From contig CAUJDF010000049.1 in the NCBI GenBank assembly GCA_963169045.1, positions 1 through 45,578 of the forward strand: a DNA stretch of 45,578 bases. The letters are read 5' to 3'. A program made the translations under genes and the position numbers. Below the pieces are notes generated by a model. That model saw only the letters and a program-made list of their open reading frames with translations, was not told where the DNA came from and did no database searches. The DNA is from Myxococcota bacterium (lineage in GTDB: Bacteria; Myxococcota_A; Bradymonadia; UBA7976; UBA1532). Each line of letters starts with the position of its first letter. Position 1 is the stretch's first letter. Of this stretch, positions 17,350 through 26,789 are shown in pieces.

Positions 17350-17784
17350 CTACTCGCGGGGCAGCTTCACGACGGCGAGCCAGAAGTCGTCGATCGACTT
17401 GACGACCTCGATGAACTGATCGAGGTCGACCGGCTTCGTCACGTAGCAGTTCGCGTGCAGGTCGTACGTGCGCAGGATGTCTTCCTCGGCCTTCGACGTC
17501 GTCAGCACGACCACCGGGATGCGCCGCAACGCCTCATCGCGCTTGATGATCGCCAGCAGCTCGCGGCCGTCCATGCGCGGCAGGTTGAGGTCGAGCAGGA
17601 CGAGGTCGGGCCGCGGCGCGTCGGCGTAGGCCCCCTCGCGCCGCAGGAACGCCAGCGCGTCCAGCCCGTCTCGCGCCACGCTCAGCCGGTTCTTCATCTT
17701 GCCCTCCTTGAGGGCCTCGATGGTCAGGCGGACGTCGGCGGGGTTGTCTTCGACGAGCAGGATCTCGATGGCGTGTTCGGTCAT
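17350..17784 (-). CDS. Single-domain response regulator (Rcp1/CheY-like)
   Basis: 144 residues, ATG at 17782-17784, overlapping the TGA of the upstream kinase gene (ATGA). It is one receiver domain and nothing else: acidic pair ED12-13, phospho-acceptor Asp65 ([12 protein letters not shown]), TTS with the conserved Thr/Ser switch position, and Lys in YVTKPVD. The [20 protein letters not shown] block is typical of Rcp1-type regulators that partner phytochrome-like kinases. There is no DNA-binding output, so it should act by protein contact or as a phosphorelay intermediate between the two kinases encoded on either side. Confidence 0.92.
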   Translation of the reverse strand: MTEHAIEILLVEDNPADVRLTIEALKEGKMKNRLSVARDGLDALAFLRREGAYADAPRPDLVLLDLNLPRMDGRELLAIIKRDEALRRIPVVVLTTSKAEEDILRTYDLHANCYVTKPVDLDQFIEVVKSIDDFWLAVVKLPRE

Positions 17785-19976
17785 TGCGCGGTCGCCGGGA
17801 GCGTGAAGTGAAACGCCGCGCCCGTCCCCGGGCCCGACTCGATCCAGATCCGGCCGCCGTGTCGCTCGACGATCTTCTTGCAGATCGCCAGGCCGATCCC
17901 GTTGCCGGGGGACTCGTCGCGAGTATGCAACCGTTGGAAGATGATGAACACCCGCTCGTGGAATTCGGGGGCGATGCCGATGCCGTTGTCGCGGACGACG
18001 AAGGTCCACTCCCCGTCGCCGGGCTCGGCGTCGATGTGGACCTCGGGGGGCGCCTCGCCGCGGAACTTCACGGCGTTCGCCACGAGGTTCTGGAAGAGCT
18101 GGCCGAGCTGGCCGGCGTCGCCGCGGACGCGCGGCAGACGGCCGACGTGGGTGCGGGTGCCGGTCCGCTCGAGCTCCGTGCGCAGGTTGGCGAGGACGTC
18201 GGCGACCACGCGCTCCGTCTCGACCTCGACGGGCTCGCGGGCGCGCGTGCCGACGCGCGAGTACGCCAGCAGGTCGTTGATGAGCGTCTGCATGCGCGTC
18301 ACGCCGTCGACAGCGAACGCGATGAAGTCGTCGGCGTCGGCGTCGAGCCGGCCGCGGTAGCGTCGCGCGAGCAGCTGCGTGTAGCTCGCGACCATGCGCA
18401 GCGGCTCCTGCAGATCGTGGGAGGCGACGTACGCGAACTGCTGCAGCTCGGCGTTGGAGCGCGCGAGCTCCTGGGCGTAGGCGGCGAGCGTCGCCTTCGC
18501 CCGCAGCCGGTCGATGCTCTGGACGATCGCCTCGGCGGCGAGAGACAGGACGCCGACGAGGTCCTCGGAGAGCGGGCGCTCGGCGAACAGGCCGAGCACG
18601 CCGGCGCGTTGGTCGCCGTGGCCGAGGCGCAGCCCGCCGAGCCAGCTGGCGCCCGCCGGGAGGGGCCGGCCCTCGAGCCGCGGATCGCCGGCGCCCTCGC
18701 TGACGAGGGGGCCGTCGGGGTCGAGGATGCCGCGGAACGGGCCGGCGTCGAACGGCAGGCGCGCGAACGCTCCGTCGATCGGCGCGCCGGCCTGCGCGAT
18801 CAGCGCGTAGCCCTCGGGCTCGGCGACCCACAGCGCGGCCGCGACCAGGCCGAGCCGCGACGTGAGGGCCTCGACGCAGCGCGTCATGACGGTGGCGAGA
18901 TCGCCGCGCGTCGTGAGCGCCTCGGCGATCTCGGCGCGTAGGGCGTAGGCGTGGGAGGCGCAGCGCTCGCGCTCGAGGCGCCGGGCCTCCTTCTCGGCGA
19001 GCAGCTTCTCGGTGACGTCGCCGCAGACGCCGATGAGCTTCACCGGCCGGCCCGCGGCGTCGCGGTAGAGGCGGCCGTGGGCCTCGAGCCAGCGCGTCTG
19101 TCCGTCGGGTCGCACGATGCGGTAGCGCACGAAGTGGTGGGTGCCCTCGCGGAGCAGCGACTCGATGCCGGCGAAGAGGCGGTCGCGGTCCTCGGGGTGG
19201 ATGTCGCGCGCGTAGCCCTCGAAGGTGCCGTCGAACGACCCCTCGGGGATGCCGTGCATCGCCTCGATCGCCGGCGACCACCACACGCGACCGGCGGCCA
19301 CGTCCCACTCCCAGGGGCCGAACCGACCGGCGTCGAGCGCGAGGCGCACGCGGTCGGCGTTCTGTTCGGCCAGGGCGCGCGCCGCCTCGGCCTCGGTGAA
19401 GAGCCGCGCGTTGTCGATCGCCAGGGCGGCGCGCCGCGCGAGATCCTCGGCGAGCGCGACGTCGCCGGCCGTGAAGAGGCGGCCCGACTCGGCGTTGACG
19501 AGGCTCAGCGCGCCGAGGACGCGTTCCCGCGCCACGAGCGGGACGCAGATGTACGAGCGCAGGCCGAGCGCGCGGATCACCTCGAGGTGCTCGGGGTCGC
19601 GCGCGCTCGCCACGAGCAGGGCCTCGGGGATCTCCCCCATCCACTCGGTCTCGCCGGTGGACAGCACGTGGTGGACGCCGTGGGGCGCGTCGGGGTCGTC
19701 GGGCCAGCGCCGGCGGACCTCCTCGGCGAAGCGCACCTTCTCGGGATCGACGTGGGCGACGGCGACGCGCCGCGGCGGGTCGTCGGCGAGATCGATGGCG
19801 CACCAGTCGGCGAGGGCGGGCACCACCAGCTGCGCCACGCTCGACAGCGTCGCCTCGGGATCGAGCGAGGCGTGCAGCAGGGCGCCGGCCTCGGCGAGCA
19901 GCAGCAGCGCGCGCTCGCGCGGCGTGGCGTCGGCGGGCGGGCGGGCGGGGCGCGCGTCGAGCAGCGGGGCGTCCAT
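17781..19976 (-). CDS. Cytoplasmic sensor histidine kinase: GAF - PAS - GAF - HisKA - HATPase
   Basis: 731 residues, ATG at 19974-19976 with AGGAGG just upstream. Residues ~20-200 form a GAF domain, ~205-335 a PAS_3-type domain ([16 protein letters not shown] ... [14 protein letters not shown] ... GVCGDVTE), and ~350-500 a second GAF domain. A HisKA domain with His520 ([13 protein letters not shown]) and an HATPase_c domain (N box [13 protein letters not shown]1 RDNGIGI, G2 GNGIGLAI) follow. The [10 protein letters not shown]-box is the phytochrome-kinase subtype. No membrane helices are seen, so the signal should be cytoplasmic or diffusible (light, redox, small ligand). The GAF domains lack an obvious bilin-binding Cys. 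First gene of the operon, with its stop overlapping the receiver start. Confidence 0.9.
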   Translation of the reverse strand: MDAPLLDARPARPPADATPRERALLLLAEAGALLHASLDPEATLSSVAQLVVPALADWCAIDLADDPPRRVAVAHVDPEKVRFAEEVRRRWPDDPDAPHGVHHVLSTGETEWMGEIPEALLVASARDPEHLEVIRALGLRSYICVPLVARERVLGALSLVNAESGRLFTAGDVALAEDLARRAALAIDNARLFTEAEAARALAEQNADRVRLALDAGRFGPWEWDVAAGRVWWSPAIEAMHGIPEGSFDGTFEGYARDIHPEDRDRLFAGIESLLREGTHHFVRYRIVRPDGQTRWLEAHGRLYRDAAGRPVKLIGVCGDVTEKLLAEKEARRLERERCASHAYALRAEIAEALTTRGDLATVMTRCVEALTSRLGLVAAALWVAEPEGYALIAQAGAPIDGAFARLPFDAGPFRGILDPDGPLVSEGAGDPRLEGRPLPAGASWLGGLRLGHGDQRAGVLGLFAERPLSEDLVGVLSLAAEAIVQSIDRLRAKATLAAYAQELARSNAELQQFAYVASHDLQEPLRMVASYTQLLARRYRGRLDADADDFIAFAVDGVTRMQTLINDLLAYSRVGTRAREPVEVETERVVADVLANLRTELERTGTRTHVGRLPRVRGDAGQLGQLFQNLVANAVKFRGEAPPEVHIDAEPGDGEWTFVVRDNGIGIAPEFHERVFIIFQRLHTRDESPGNGIGLAICKKIVERHGGRIWIESGPGTGAAFHFTLPATAQ

Positions 19977-20071
19977 CGGGCCTCCTGGTGGGGGACGAAG
20001 GAGGGGATTCCCCGGCGGAACGCAGGATGCAAGGAAAACGCGCCGGCGTCATCTGCTGGTGGGGGTTTCCC

Positions 20072-20878
20072 ATGACCGATCGATCCCGCCTCGAGCGACT
20101 CTGGCGCTATGCCGGGGTGATCCACCACGCCGCCGGGCCGTATCCGGCGCTCTTCTACCCGCTCCACGCCCTGCGCCACGGCGGGCGCGTGCCGCAGGCG
20201 GTGGCGCGCGACACCGAGATCGTGATCGAGGGCTTCCCGCGGTCGGGGAACACCTTCGCGCTGCTCGGCTTCCAGCTGGCGCAGGGGCGGTCGGTGAAGA
20301 CGGCGGACCACCTGCACGTGCCGGCGCAGATCATGCGGGCCGCCGAGTGGGACATCCCGGCGGTGGTCGTCATCCGCGAGCCGGAGGCGGTGGTGCGCTC
20401 GCTGGTGGTCAAGTACCCGTACCTGTCGCCGCGCCACGTGCTGCAGGGCTACGCCGCGTTCTACGAGCGCTGTCTGCCGTACCGCGACAAGCTCGTCGCG
20501 GCGACGTTCGAGCAGGCGACGTGCGACCTGGGGGCGGTGATCGACCGCGTCAACGCGCGCTTCGGGACGCGCTTTCTGCGCTTCGAGCACACCACGGCCA
20601 ACGAGCGGCGCGTGTTCGCGGCGCTCGACCGCCGCAACCTCAGCGTGAACGGGCAGGACGGCGAGGCGCTGACGAGCTACCGCCCGAACGGCGCGAAGGA
20701 GATGGCCAAGCGCGGCGTGCGGCTCGAGGGGTGCGAGCGCGCGCTCGAGCGGTGCCGGGCGCTGTGGGCCACGTACCGCGAGCTGGCGGCCGATCCCGTG
20801 CGCCCGCGCGGGGCGGCGCCGCGCATCCTGCAGTTCCGGCGCGCGCCGCGCCACCGCACCACCCGCGACGCGGGGTGA
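20072..20878 (+). CDS. Sulfotransferase-like P-loop protein
   Basis: 268 residues. The ATG at 20072 follows GGTGGGGG; an in-frame ATG at 19988 is rejected because the extra residues overlap the divergent promoter region and are low-complexity. The segment [20 protein letters not shown] (residues 51-70) is the 5'-phosphosulfate-binding loop of PAPS-dependent sulfotransferases. [20 protein letters not shown] resembles their 3'-phosphate-binding segment (RxP...SL). It should transfer sulfate from PAPS to a hydroxyl or amine acceptor, which cannot be identified. There is no signal peptide. The C-terminus is very basic. It is the first of a run of plus-strand genes but is not obviously linked functionally to the barrel protein that follows 80 bp later. 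Confidence 0.75.
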   Translation: MTDRSRLERLWRYAGVIHHAAGPYPALFYPLHALRHGGRVPQAVARDTEIVIEGFPRSGNTFALLGFQLAQGRSVKTADHLHVPAQIMRAAEWDIPAVVVIREPEAVVRSLVVKYPYLSPRHVLQGYAAFYERCLPYRDKLVAATFEQATCDLGAVIDRVNARFGTRFLRFEHTTANERRVFAALDRRNLSVNGQDGEALTSYRPNGAKEMAKRGVRLEGCERALERCRALWATYRELAADPVRPRGAAPRILQFRRAPRHRTTRDAG

Positions 20879-20958
20879 GACGCCTCGCGACGGGGCGGAA
20901 TTCCGCGCGCGCGCCCCACCACGACGCCGCGGCATCTGCGGAGGTGCGGAGGTGTGCA

Positions 20959-22221
20959 GTGCGGCATGCGCTGGCGACCCTGGTCGCGGCGGCACTGATG
21001 GCGAGCGCCGCGCGCGCCGAGGACGCGTCCGAGGGCGGCGACGATCCGCCCGGCTGGCTCATGGGCATCGTCAACCTGATCGTGCGCCCGCTCGACGACG
21101 GCCTGCTCGTCTGGTTTCCGCTGATCGACAGCAATCCGAACCGCGGCACGAACGTGGGCCTGATGCCCGTCTGGGTGCTCGAGAACGAGGACGGGCGCAT
21201 CGTGATGATCAACGCGCCCTCGGTCGCCTGGAACGAGACCTTCGGCGTCACCGGCACCTGGCGCCTGTTCGTCTACCCCACCACCGAGAGCCAGCTGCGC
21301 GCGCGCCTCTCCTATTCGCAGAACACGAACCGCAACGCGCTCGTGAAGTACACGAATCACGACCTCTTCGACGCGCGTTACTTCCTGTTCGCCGGCGTGG
21401 AGTGGCAGCGCGACGGCTCGGCCCGCTTCTTCGGCATCGGCAACGAGACGGAGAGGTCCGACGAGACGAACTACACGCTGGACCACCTCGAGACCCGCCT
21501 GCGGTTCGGCGTGCCGCTGGCGTGGGACGGCGACCTGCGGGTCTACCTCGACCACGAGCTGCGCTTCGACCGCACCCTCCCGGGCGCGTTCGACACGGTC
21601 GACGCCTTCGAGGACGTCCACCCGGCGCTGATCGAGCCCGACTTCCGGCCGCTGTCCGGCTACGGGCTGGCGGTCGGGCTCGACACGCGGGACGGCTACG
21701 TCGTGCCGAGCGAGGGCGTGCTGCTCGAAGCGGCCGGGATGCTCTATCCGAGCCACTTCGGCATCGACGCCGGCTACTGGTCGACCTGGCTCGACGCGCG
21801 CGCCATCGTGCCGCTCGACGACGGCCGGGAGTGGCTGCTCGCGGCGCAGGCGCAGGTCCGGCAGATCTTCGGCGACGGGGCGCCGTTCTATGCGCTGAAC
21901 ACGCTGGGCGGGAAGTTCAGCCTGCGCGCGTTCGGCGAGCAGCGCTTCACCGATCGCGGCGTGGCCTGGGCGAACGTCGAGGTGCGGCACCGCCTCTGGG
22001 ACACGCGCGTGCGGGGCACGCCGGTGGAGATCTGGCTCGACCCGTTCGCCGGCGTCGGCGAGGTGTTCGACACGCCGGACGAGGCGCGAATCGGACGCCT
22101 GCAGTGGGTGGGCGGCGCCGCCCTGCGCACCGTGGCGCGGCCGCAGGTCGTGGGCTCGATCGACATCGGCTACGGGCGGGAGGGGCTCGCCGTCTTCCTC
22201 GACATCGACTACTCGTTCTGA
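20959..22221 (+). CDS. BamA/Omp85-like outer-membrane beta-barrel protein without POTRA domains
   Basis: 420 residues. The GTG at 20959 has GGAGG at 20948-20952, 6 nt away, and yields a clean signal peptide (MRHALATLVAAALMASAARA, then EDAS). The mature protein begins with PDDG-type residues close to a region WFPLIDSNPNRGTNVGLMPV, typical of surface-antigen (D15) barrels that lack POTRA domains. Alternating strands with aromatic girdles follow, including GLDTRDGYVVPSEGVLLEA and LGGKFSLRAFGEQRF, the latter resembling the conserved Omp85 RGF/Y motif block. The chain ends in FLDIDYSF, a terminal Phe beta-signal recognised by the BAM complex. Function could be pore, lipid or protein export. It is not likely to be the essential BamA because of its size. 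Confidence 0.8.
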   Translation: MRHALATLVAAALMASAARAEDASEGGDDPPGWLMGIVNLIVRPLDDGLLVWFPLIDSNPNRGTNVGLMPVWVLENEDGRIVMINAPSVAWNETFGVTGTWRLFVYPTTESQLRARLSYSQNTNRNALVKYTNHDLFDARYFLFAGVEWQRDGSARFFGIGNETERSDETNYTLDHLETRLRFGVPLAWDGDLRVYLDHELRFDRTLPGAFDTVDAFEDVHPALIEPDFRPLSGYGLAVGLDTRDGYVVPSEGVLLEAAGMLYPSHFGIDAGYWSTWLDARAIVPLDDGREWLLAAQAQVRQIFGDGAPFYALNTLGGKFSLRAFGEQRFTDRGVAWANVEVRHRLWDTRVRGTPVEIWLDPFAGVGEVFDTPDEARIGRLQWVGGAALRTVARPQVVGSIDIGYGREGLAVFLDIDYSF

Positions 22222-22299
22222 CAGCGGCGGCCGTCCTGGTGGACGACGCCTCGTCTGTCCGGCGGGCCGATGGGACGGCCGCCGCGCGTTCGCGCCCGG

Positions 22300-23160
22300 C
22301 TGCCCTGCCCGCCGGCTTCCGGTTCGACCGGCCGGTCGCGCCCGCGTGCCTCTTCCGTCACGAAGACCTCGTCCCGATCCGCGACGGCACCCTCGCCGGC
22401 GACCGCGCGGCGCTGCATCTCGTGCGCGCGCGACCACCGGGACGGCGCGGCGCACGCGGCGGAGGGCGATCCGGCGCAGATCCTGAACCCGGCGCGGCTG
22501 CCGCCCCGAAGGCAGCTGCAGGTGTGCCGGCAGCGCCACCTCCAGGGCGTGGCGCGCGTCTTCCGCGAGGGGCGGCGCCGGGACGCGTATGATCCGCGCG
22601 AGCCCCTGGAGGCGTTCGTGTCGGTCTACGTCCGCGCCGAGGCCGGAGGAGCGGGTTTCGGCATCGCCAGCCACGCGCACGGGAGGTCGCACAGCGCGTG
22701 TGCGAAGTCCGGACCGCGGCGGTGCACGACGTGTCACGACCCGCACCGCCCGGCCGCCGCCGGCGACCGGCAGGCGTGCCGGTCGTGCCACGACGCGGGT
22801 CGTTCGTGCGCCGATGCCGGCGGGCGCGCCGCGGACGCCGACTGCGCGCGGTGCGACATGCGCAAGGGCGAGCCGAGCGACATCCCGCACGTGGAGCTCA
22901 CCGACCACTTCATGCGCCGGCGGCCGACGGCCGACGAGCCGGGCGCGGCGCCGCCCTCGACGACGCTCGTCGACGCGCTGGCGCCGGACGCGCGCGACGC
23001 CGACGCGCCGGTGCGGCTCGGCCTGGCCCACGACCGGGTGTGGCAGCACAAGGGCCTCGTCGCGCACCTGCCCGAGGCGACGCCGACGCTGACCGCGGCG
23101 CCGGCGGCGCGCCCCGAGCGCCCCGAGGCGTGGGCGACGCTGGGCCGGGCGCGGGCGGCG
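22300..23160 (+). pseudogene. Decayed multiheme cytochrome c / TPR protein
   Basis: The translated fragments match a family of multiheme cytochrome c proteins with C-terminal TPRs, but they lie in two frames and most heme sites are ruined. Frame 3 (about 22311-22400) gives GFRFDRPVAPACLFRHEDLV. Frame 1 continues with CISC-ARD-H (a 9-nt insertion inside CxxCH), VCRQRHLQG, SACAKSGPRRCTTCHDPH, CRSCHDAG, then CARCDMRKGEPSDIPHVELT. Only CTTCH and CRSCH remain canonical; CLFRH, CRQRH and CARCD have lost a Cys or the His. A TPR-like RPEAWATLGRARAAQ follows and then stops abruptly at the 39-bp repeats. No signal peptide or start is present. A frameshift, a lost 5' end and lost ligands together indicate a relic. 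Frame 1 stays open into the next gene because of GC content. Confidence 0.65.
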
Positions 23161-23316
23161 CAGCGCGACGACGCGGCGCCCCGGACGGCCGCGGGCGGAC
23201 GGCGCGACGACGTGGCGCCCGGGACGGCGGCGGGCGGGCGGCGCGACGACGCGGCGCCCGGGACGGCCGCGGGAGGACGGCGCGACGACGTGGCGCCCCG
23301 GACGGCCGCGCGCGGG
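23161..23316 (+). repeat. Four tandem 39-bp repeats
   Basis: Units at 23161-23199, 23200-23238, 23239-23277 and 23278-23316 encode a 13-residue RDD(A/V)AP(R/G)TAAGGR motif. They lie exactly between the cytochrome relic and the next lipoprotein and contain its probable GTG start. The copies are nearly identical, so the duplication is recent. Confidence 0.88.
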
Positions 23317-24117
23317 CGGCGTCCGCGCGCCGGCGGACTGCTCGCGCTGGCGTTGTTCGTCGTCGGTTGTGACGGCGGCGGCGCCCGGCCGCCGGGACGG
23401 CGCGACGCGGCGTTGCGCGACGCGGCCGCTGGCGACGCGGGCCGGACCGATGACGATGCGGCGCGGGACGCCGACGGCGCGGCGGGGGGGCGCGGGGGCG
23501 ACGGGGACGCCGCCGCGACCGACGCGGGGCTGGACGCCGACGGTGCGGCGCATGCCCCGGCCGACGCTGCGGCGGTCGGGGATGGCGGTGCGGCCGACGC
23601 CGCGGCGGTCGGGGACGCCGCCGCCGGGGACGGCGCCGCCGGGGACGGCGCTCCGAGCGACGCGGCGGCCACCGACGCGGCGGCGGGCGCGGACGGCGCG
23701 GCGTTCGACGCGGCGGCCGGCACGGATGGCGCGGCGGGCGGCCCGGGCGACGCCGCCGCGCCCGTCGCAGACGGCGCGCCGGCGGACGCGCGCATCTGGC
23801 CGGAGTGCGCCGCCGACGGCGAGTGCGGCGCGGGCCGCATCTGCGTGAACCGCGCGTGCCGCGCCGGCTGCCGCGACGACGTGGCGTGCGGTCCGGGTCG
23901 CGTCTGCGACTTCCTCCAGTGCCGCGATGGCTGCCGCGAGGACGCCGAGTGCGACGCCGATCACATCTGCGAGCGCGCGATCTGTCGCGCAGGCTGCCGC
24001 GCCGACGCCGCCTGCGCCGTCGGCGAGTTCTGCCTCAACCTCGGGTGCCGCGCCGGCTGCCGCGCCGACGCCGACTGCGGCGCCGGCCGCCTCTGCCGCG
24101 GGCACGTCTGCCAGTAA
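23290..24117 (+). CDS. Lipoprotein with Ala/Asp-rich linker and five Cys-rich modules
   Basis: 275 residues if the GTG at 23290 is used; GGGAGGA at 23271-23277 is somewhat far (12 nt), so the start is uncertain. A lipoprotein signal follows (GGLLALALFVVGC, lipidated Cys27). Residues ~30-175 are an Ala/Asp/Gly-rich low-complexity linker. The last ~100 residues are five modules of ~20-24 aa with the spacing C-x5-C-x5-C-x4-5-C (for example CGPGRVCDFLQC), like the small disulfide modules common in myxobacterial surface lipoproteins. It is probably exposed on the outer membrane. No enzyme motif is seen. The frame is open upstream into the cytochrome relic, so a fused reading from 22270 is possible in principle but would bury the signal peptide mid-protein. 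Confidence 0.65.
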   Translation: MAPRTAARGRRPRAGGLLALALFVVGCDGGGARPPGRRDAALRDAAAGDAGRTDDDAARDADGAAGGRGGDGDAAATDAGLDADGAAHAPADAAAVGDGGAADAAAVGDAAAGDGAAGDGAPSDAAATDAAAGADGAAFDAAAGTDGAAGGPGDAAAPVADGAPADARIWPECAADGECGAGRICVNRACRAGCRDDVACGPGRVCDFLQCRDGCREDAECDADHICERAICRAGCRADAACAVGEFCLNLGCRAGCRADADCGAGRLCRGHVCQ

Positions 24118-24223
24118 CCCCCCTCCTCTCGATCGCCCCCCGGCTGCCGCGCGCCTGCCGCGGGCGCCGCCGCGTGGGGCTCGCCGGTCGTGGTATCTTC
24201 CGCGGCCGAGGGAGGTCCCGCGC

Positions 24224-26740
24224 GTGTCGAGGTTGAGGAGGTCGGCCGCCGCCGCCGAGCGGCTGCTCGCGCGGGTCGAGTCCCGCGCGGTGCTGAGCGT
24301 CGCCATCGTCGTGAGCCTGCTGCCGGTGCCGGCGGTGGACGCGCTCTCCGGCGTCTTCCTGACGCTCTTCGGCGCCGAGCTCCTGCTGCGCGTGCTGGCG
24401 CTCTTCCGGCCGGCCCCGGCGGAGGGCGACGCGCCGGGACGCGGGCCGTTCGCGACGGGGGCGCTCCTGGCGCTCGACGCGCTGGCGCTCGCGTCCTTCG
24501 TGCCGCTGGGGCCGCCGCACGCCGCGCCGGCGTGGCTGCGGGTGTTCCGGCTGACGCGCATGCTGCTGCTCGCCGGTTACTGGAGCCCGCTGCTGCACGA
24601 CCTGCGCACCGTCGTGACCCAGCGCTCCCGGTCGCGGCAGGTGCTCCTCATGGGCTTCGCCGTGGCGCTGCTGGCGTTCGGCGGCGCGGTGCTGCTGCAC
24701 CACCTCGCCCCGCAGAACGCCGACTTCGACGGCAACAACGTCGTCGACACGCAGGACGGCGCCTTCGGGCTGCGCCTGTGGTGGGCGTTCCGGCAGATCC
24801 AGGACCCCGGCAACATGATGCAGTCGCCGAGCGACTGGGCCGCCGTGGTCGTGAGCGTCTTCCTGACGGTCTCTGGCCTGCTGCTGGTCAGCTTCCTCAT
24901 CGGCCTGGGCACCGACGTGGTGCGCGAGATGGTCGAGCTGTCGCGGACGCGCCCGACCGGCCTGTCCCGGCACCTGGTCGTGGTGCACACGACGACGTCG
25001 ACGCCGCGGGTGCTCGCCGAGCTCGTCCGGCACTATCGCAAGTCGTTCCGGCGGCCGCAGGCGGCGCTGCTGGGGAGCGAAGCGGAGCGGCCCGACTTCC
25101 TGGACGCGCCGGCGCTCCGGCACATCCAGTACCGGCAGGGGACGGAGGTCGACGCCGAGACGCTGCGGCGGGTCGACGCGACGGCGGCCCGGCGGGTGGT
25201 CGTGCTCTCCGAGGCGCGCCGGCCCGACGCCGACGCGCACACCACGCGCGCCCTGCTGGCGGTGCGCGAGACGAACCGCGAGGCGTGGCTCGTCGCGGAG
25301 GTCCTCGATCCGCGCAGCGTCTCGGCGGCCCGCGCGGCCGGGGGCGAGCGCACGGTGATCGTGCCGTCCGAGAAGCTGCTGGGCCTCGCGGTGGCGGCGA
25401 TGGTCCGGCGGCCGGGCATCGAGGGGTTGCTGCGCTCGCTGCTCAGCAGCGCGGGGCACGAGATCTACACGTTCCTGTTCGACGCGCCCGACTTCGACTG
25501 TCCCGGGCGCCCGCTGCGCGTGCGCGGCCCGGACGACCTCGAGCGCGTGGTCGCCGGCGGCGCCGACGACGGCGACGGACCGCGGGTGCTCGTCGTCGGC
25601 GCGCTGCTCCCGCCCGAGCCGGGGCGGCGCGGGCACCGCGTGCGGCTCGGCGCGCCCTCGGCGGTGGTGACCGAGGGCGGCGCGATCGCGGGCCTGGTCG
25701 CCGTCGCGGAGAGCTTCCGCGTGATGAAACGCTTCGCGACCGCCGCGCTCGACGGCGCCGGTCCGTCCGGGCCCCCGCCGGCGGCCGGGGCGTCCGGCCT
25801 CGCCGTCTCTGCGCCCGAGGCGCCCGACGAGGTGGTGGTGCTCGGCTTCCGGCCGGCGGTGGTGCACCTGCTCGAGTCGCTGATGCTCGCGGCGCCCGGC
25901 GTGCGGGTGCAGCTGCTGGTGCGGACGGCGGCGGAGCGCGACGAGGCGCTGGTCATGCTGCGCGAGCACAGCCTGCACCAGAAGCTGGGCCTGTGGCGCG
26001 AGCACGGGCCGGCGACGCGGTTCGAAGCGCAGGGCGACGGCACGCTCTCGTGCCACGCGCGGGCCGGGGCGCCCGCGTGCGGGCGGCTGCGCATCGACGT
26101 CGCCGACTGGCACCAGGACCACGTCCTGCTCGATCGGCCCCACGGCGGCGGGTCGCTGGCCGACGCGGACCACGTGCTGGTGGCGGGCGGGCCGCATCCC
26201 GACGACGACGCGCGCACGGCGACCGTGGTGCTGCGCATCGCGGACCTCGTCGGCTCCGCGCGGCTGGCGTTCGCGCCGCACTTCCGCGTCACGGCGCTCG
26301 TCGTCGACGAGAGGCTCGGTCAGCTGCTCGAGGCGCGGACGGCGGCGTCCTCGGGCGCGGCCGGGTGCTTCCGGGCGCTCTCCACGCGGGAGACGGGCGC
26401 CTGGTTCACGTTTCAGTCCGCGGTGGTGCCGGGGTTCGACGCGATCTGGTCGGAGCTGCTCGGGCCGTGGGGGCAGGGCCTGGTCTGGGCCGCGCCGGCG
26501 CCGGGCGGCGATCCCGCGGCGCGCTGGACGTTCGGCGAGCTGTCACGGGCGCTGCGGGCCGAAGGGCGCACGCTGATCGGCGTCGTGGCGCGCGGGGTCG
26601 ACGGCGCGCCCGAGCTGGTGATCGCGCCCCCCGCGGGTCGGACGTTCGCGCGGGGCGAGGTGGTCGGGGCGTGGCTCGTCGCCGAGGAGGGGCTGGCGGC
26701 GGAGCCGCGCACGACGTCCGCCATCTTCGAGCCCGCCTGA
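24224..26740 (+). CDS. CASTOR/POLLUX-like ion channel with S4-like helix, EF-hand-like loop and RCK domains
   Basis: 838 residues. The GTG at 24224 has GGAGG at 24211-24215. Six hydrophobic segments lie in residues ~20-230. The fourth carries R106-x2-R109-x2-R112 like a voltage sensor. TM5 (~139-160) is followed by DFDGNNVVDTQD (167-178), an EF-hand/dockerin-like Ca2+ loop, then the pore helix with QDPGN (193-197) and TM6 (~206-228). DPGN resembles the ADAGN-type filter of CASTOR/POLLUX channels rather than the GYG of K+ channels. Residues ~249-400 form an RCK-like Rossmann domain (HLVVVHTTTSTPRVLAEL), and a second one starts near 583 (DEVVVLGFRPAVVHLLESL). A monovalent or Ca2+ permeable channel gated by cytosolic ligand is the best reading. 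Ion selectivity cannot be determined from the sequence. Confidence 0.8.
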   Translation: MSRLRRSAAAAERLLARVESRAVLSVAIVVSLLPVPAVDALSGVFLTLFGAELLLRVLALFRPAPAEGDAPGRGPFATGALLALDALALASFVPLGPPHAAPAWLRVFRLTRMLLLAGYWSPLLHDLRTVVTQRSRSRQVLLMGFAVALLAFGGAVLLHHLAPQNADFDGNNVVDTQDGAFGLRLWWAFRQIQDPGNMMQSPSDWAAVVVSVFLTVSGLLLVSFLIGLGTDVVREMVELSRTRPTGLSRHLVVVHTTTSTPRVLAELVRHYRKSFRRPQAALLGSEAERPDFLDAPALRHIQYRQGTEVDAETLRRVDATAARRVVVLSEARRPDADAHTTRALLAVRETNREAWLVAEVLDPRSVSAARAAGGERTVIVPSEKLLGLAVAAMVRRPGIEGLLRSLLSSAGHEIYTFLFDAPDFDCPGRPLRVRGPDDLERVVAGGADDGDGPRVLVVGALLPPEPGRRGHRVRLGAPSAVVTEGGAIAGLVAVAESFRVMKRFATAALDGAGPSGPPPAAGASGLAVSAPEAPDEVVVLGFRPAVVHLLESLMLAAPGVRVQLLVRTAAERDEALVMLREHSLHQKLGLWREHGPATRFEAQGDGTLSCHARAGAPACGRLRIDVADWHQDHVLLDRPHGGGSLADADHVLVAGGPHPDDDARTATVVLRIADLVGSARLAFAPHFRVTALVVDERLGQLLEARTAASSGAAGCFRALSTRETGAWFTFQSAVVPGFDAIWSELLGPWGQGLVWAAPAPGGDPAARWTFGELSRALRAEGRTLIGVVARGVDGAPELVIAPPAGRTFARGEVVGAWLVAEEGLAAEPRTTSAIFEPA

Positions 26741-26789
26741 GAAGGTGTCTCCTGAAAATGCATGCTGCACGGCGGCGGATGAACGGCGT

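Noticed and set aside
17350-20073. 907-aa minus-strand ORF joining the kinase region to the receiver
   Set aside because: Its upstream portion is an Arg-rich off-frame shadow of the kinase gene; only the last 144 residues, starting at 17784, are a real receiver.
22270-24117. One 615-aa protein joining cytochrome and lipoprotein
   Set aside because: A lipoprotein signal peptide lies in the middle, heme motifs are degraded, and part of the cytochrome homology is in another frame, so a relic plus a separate gene is more likely.
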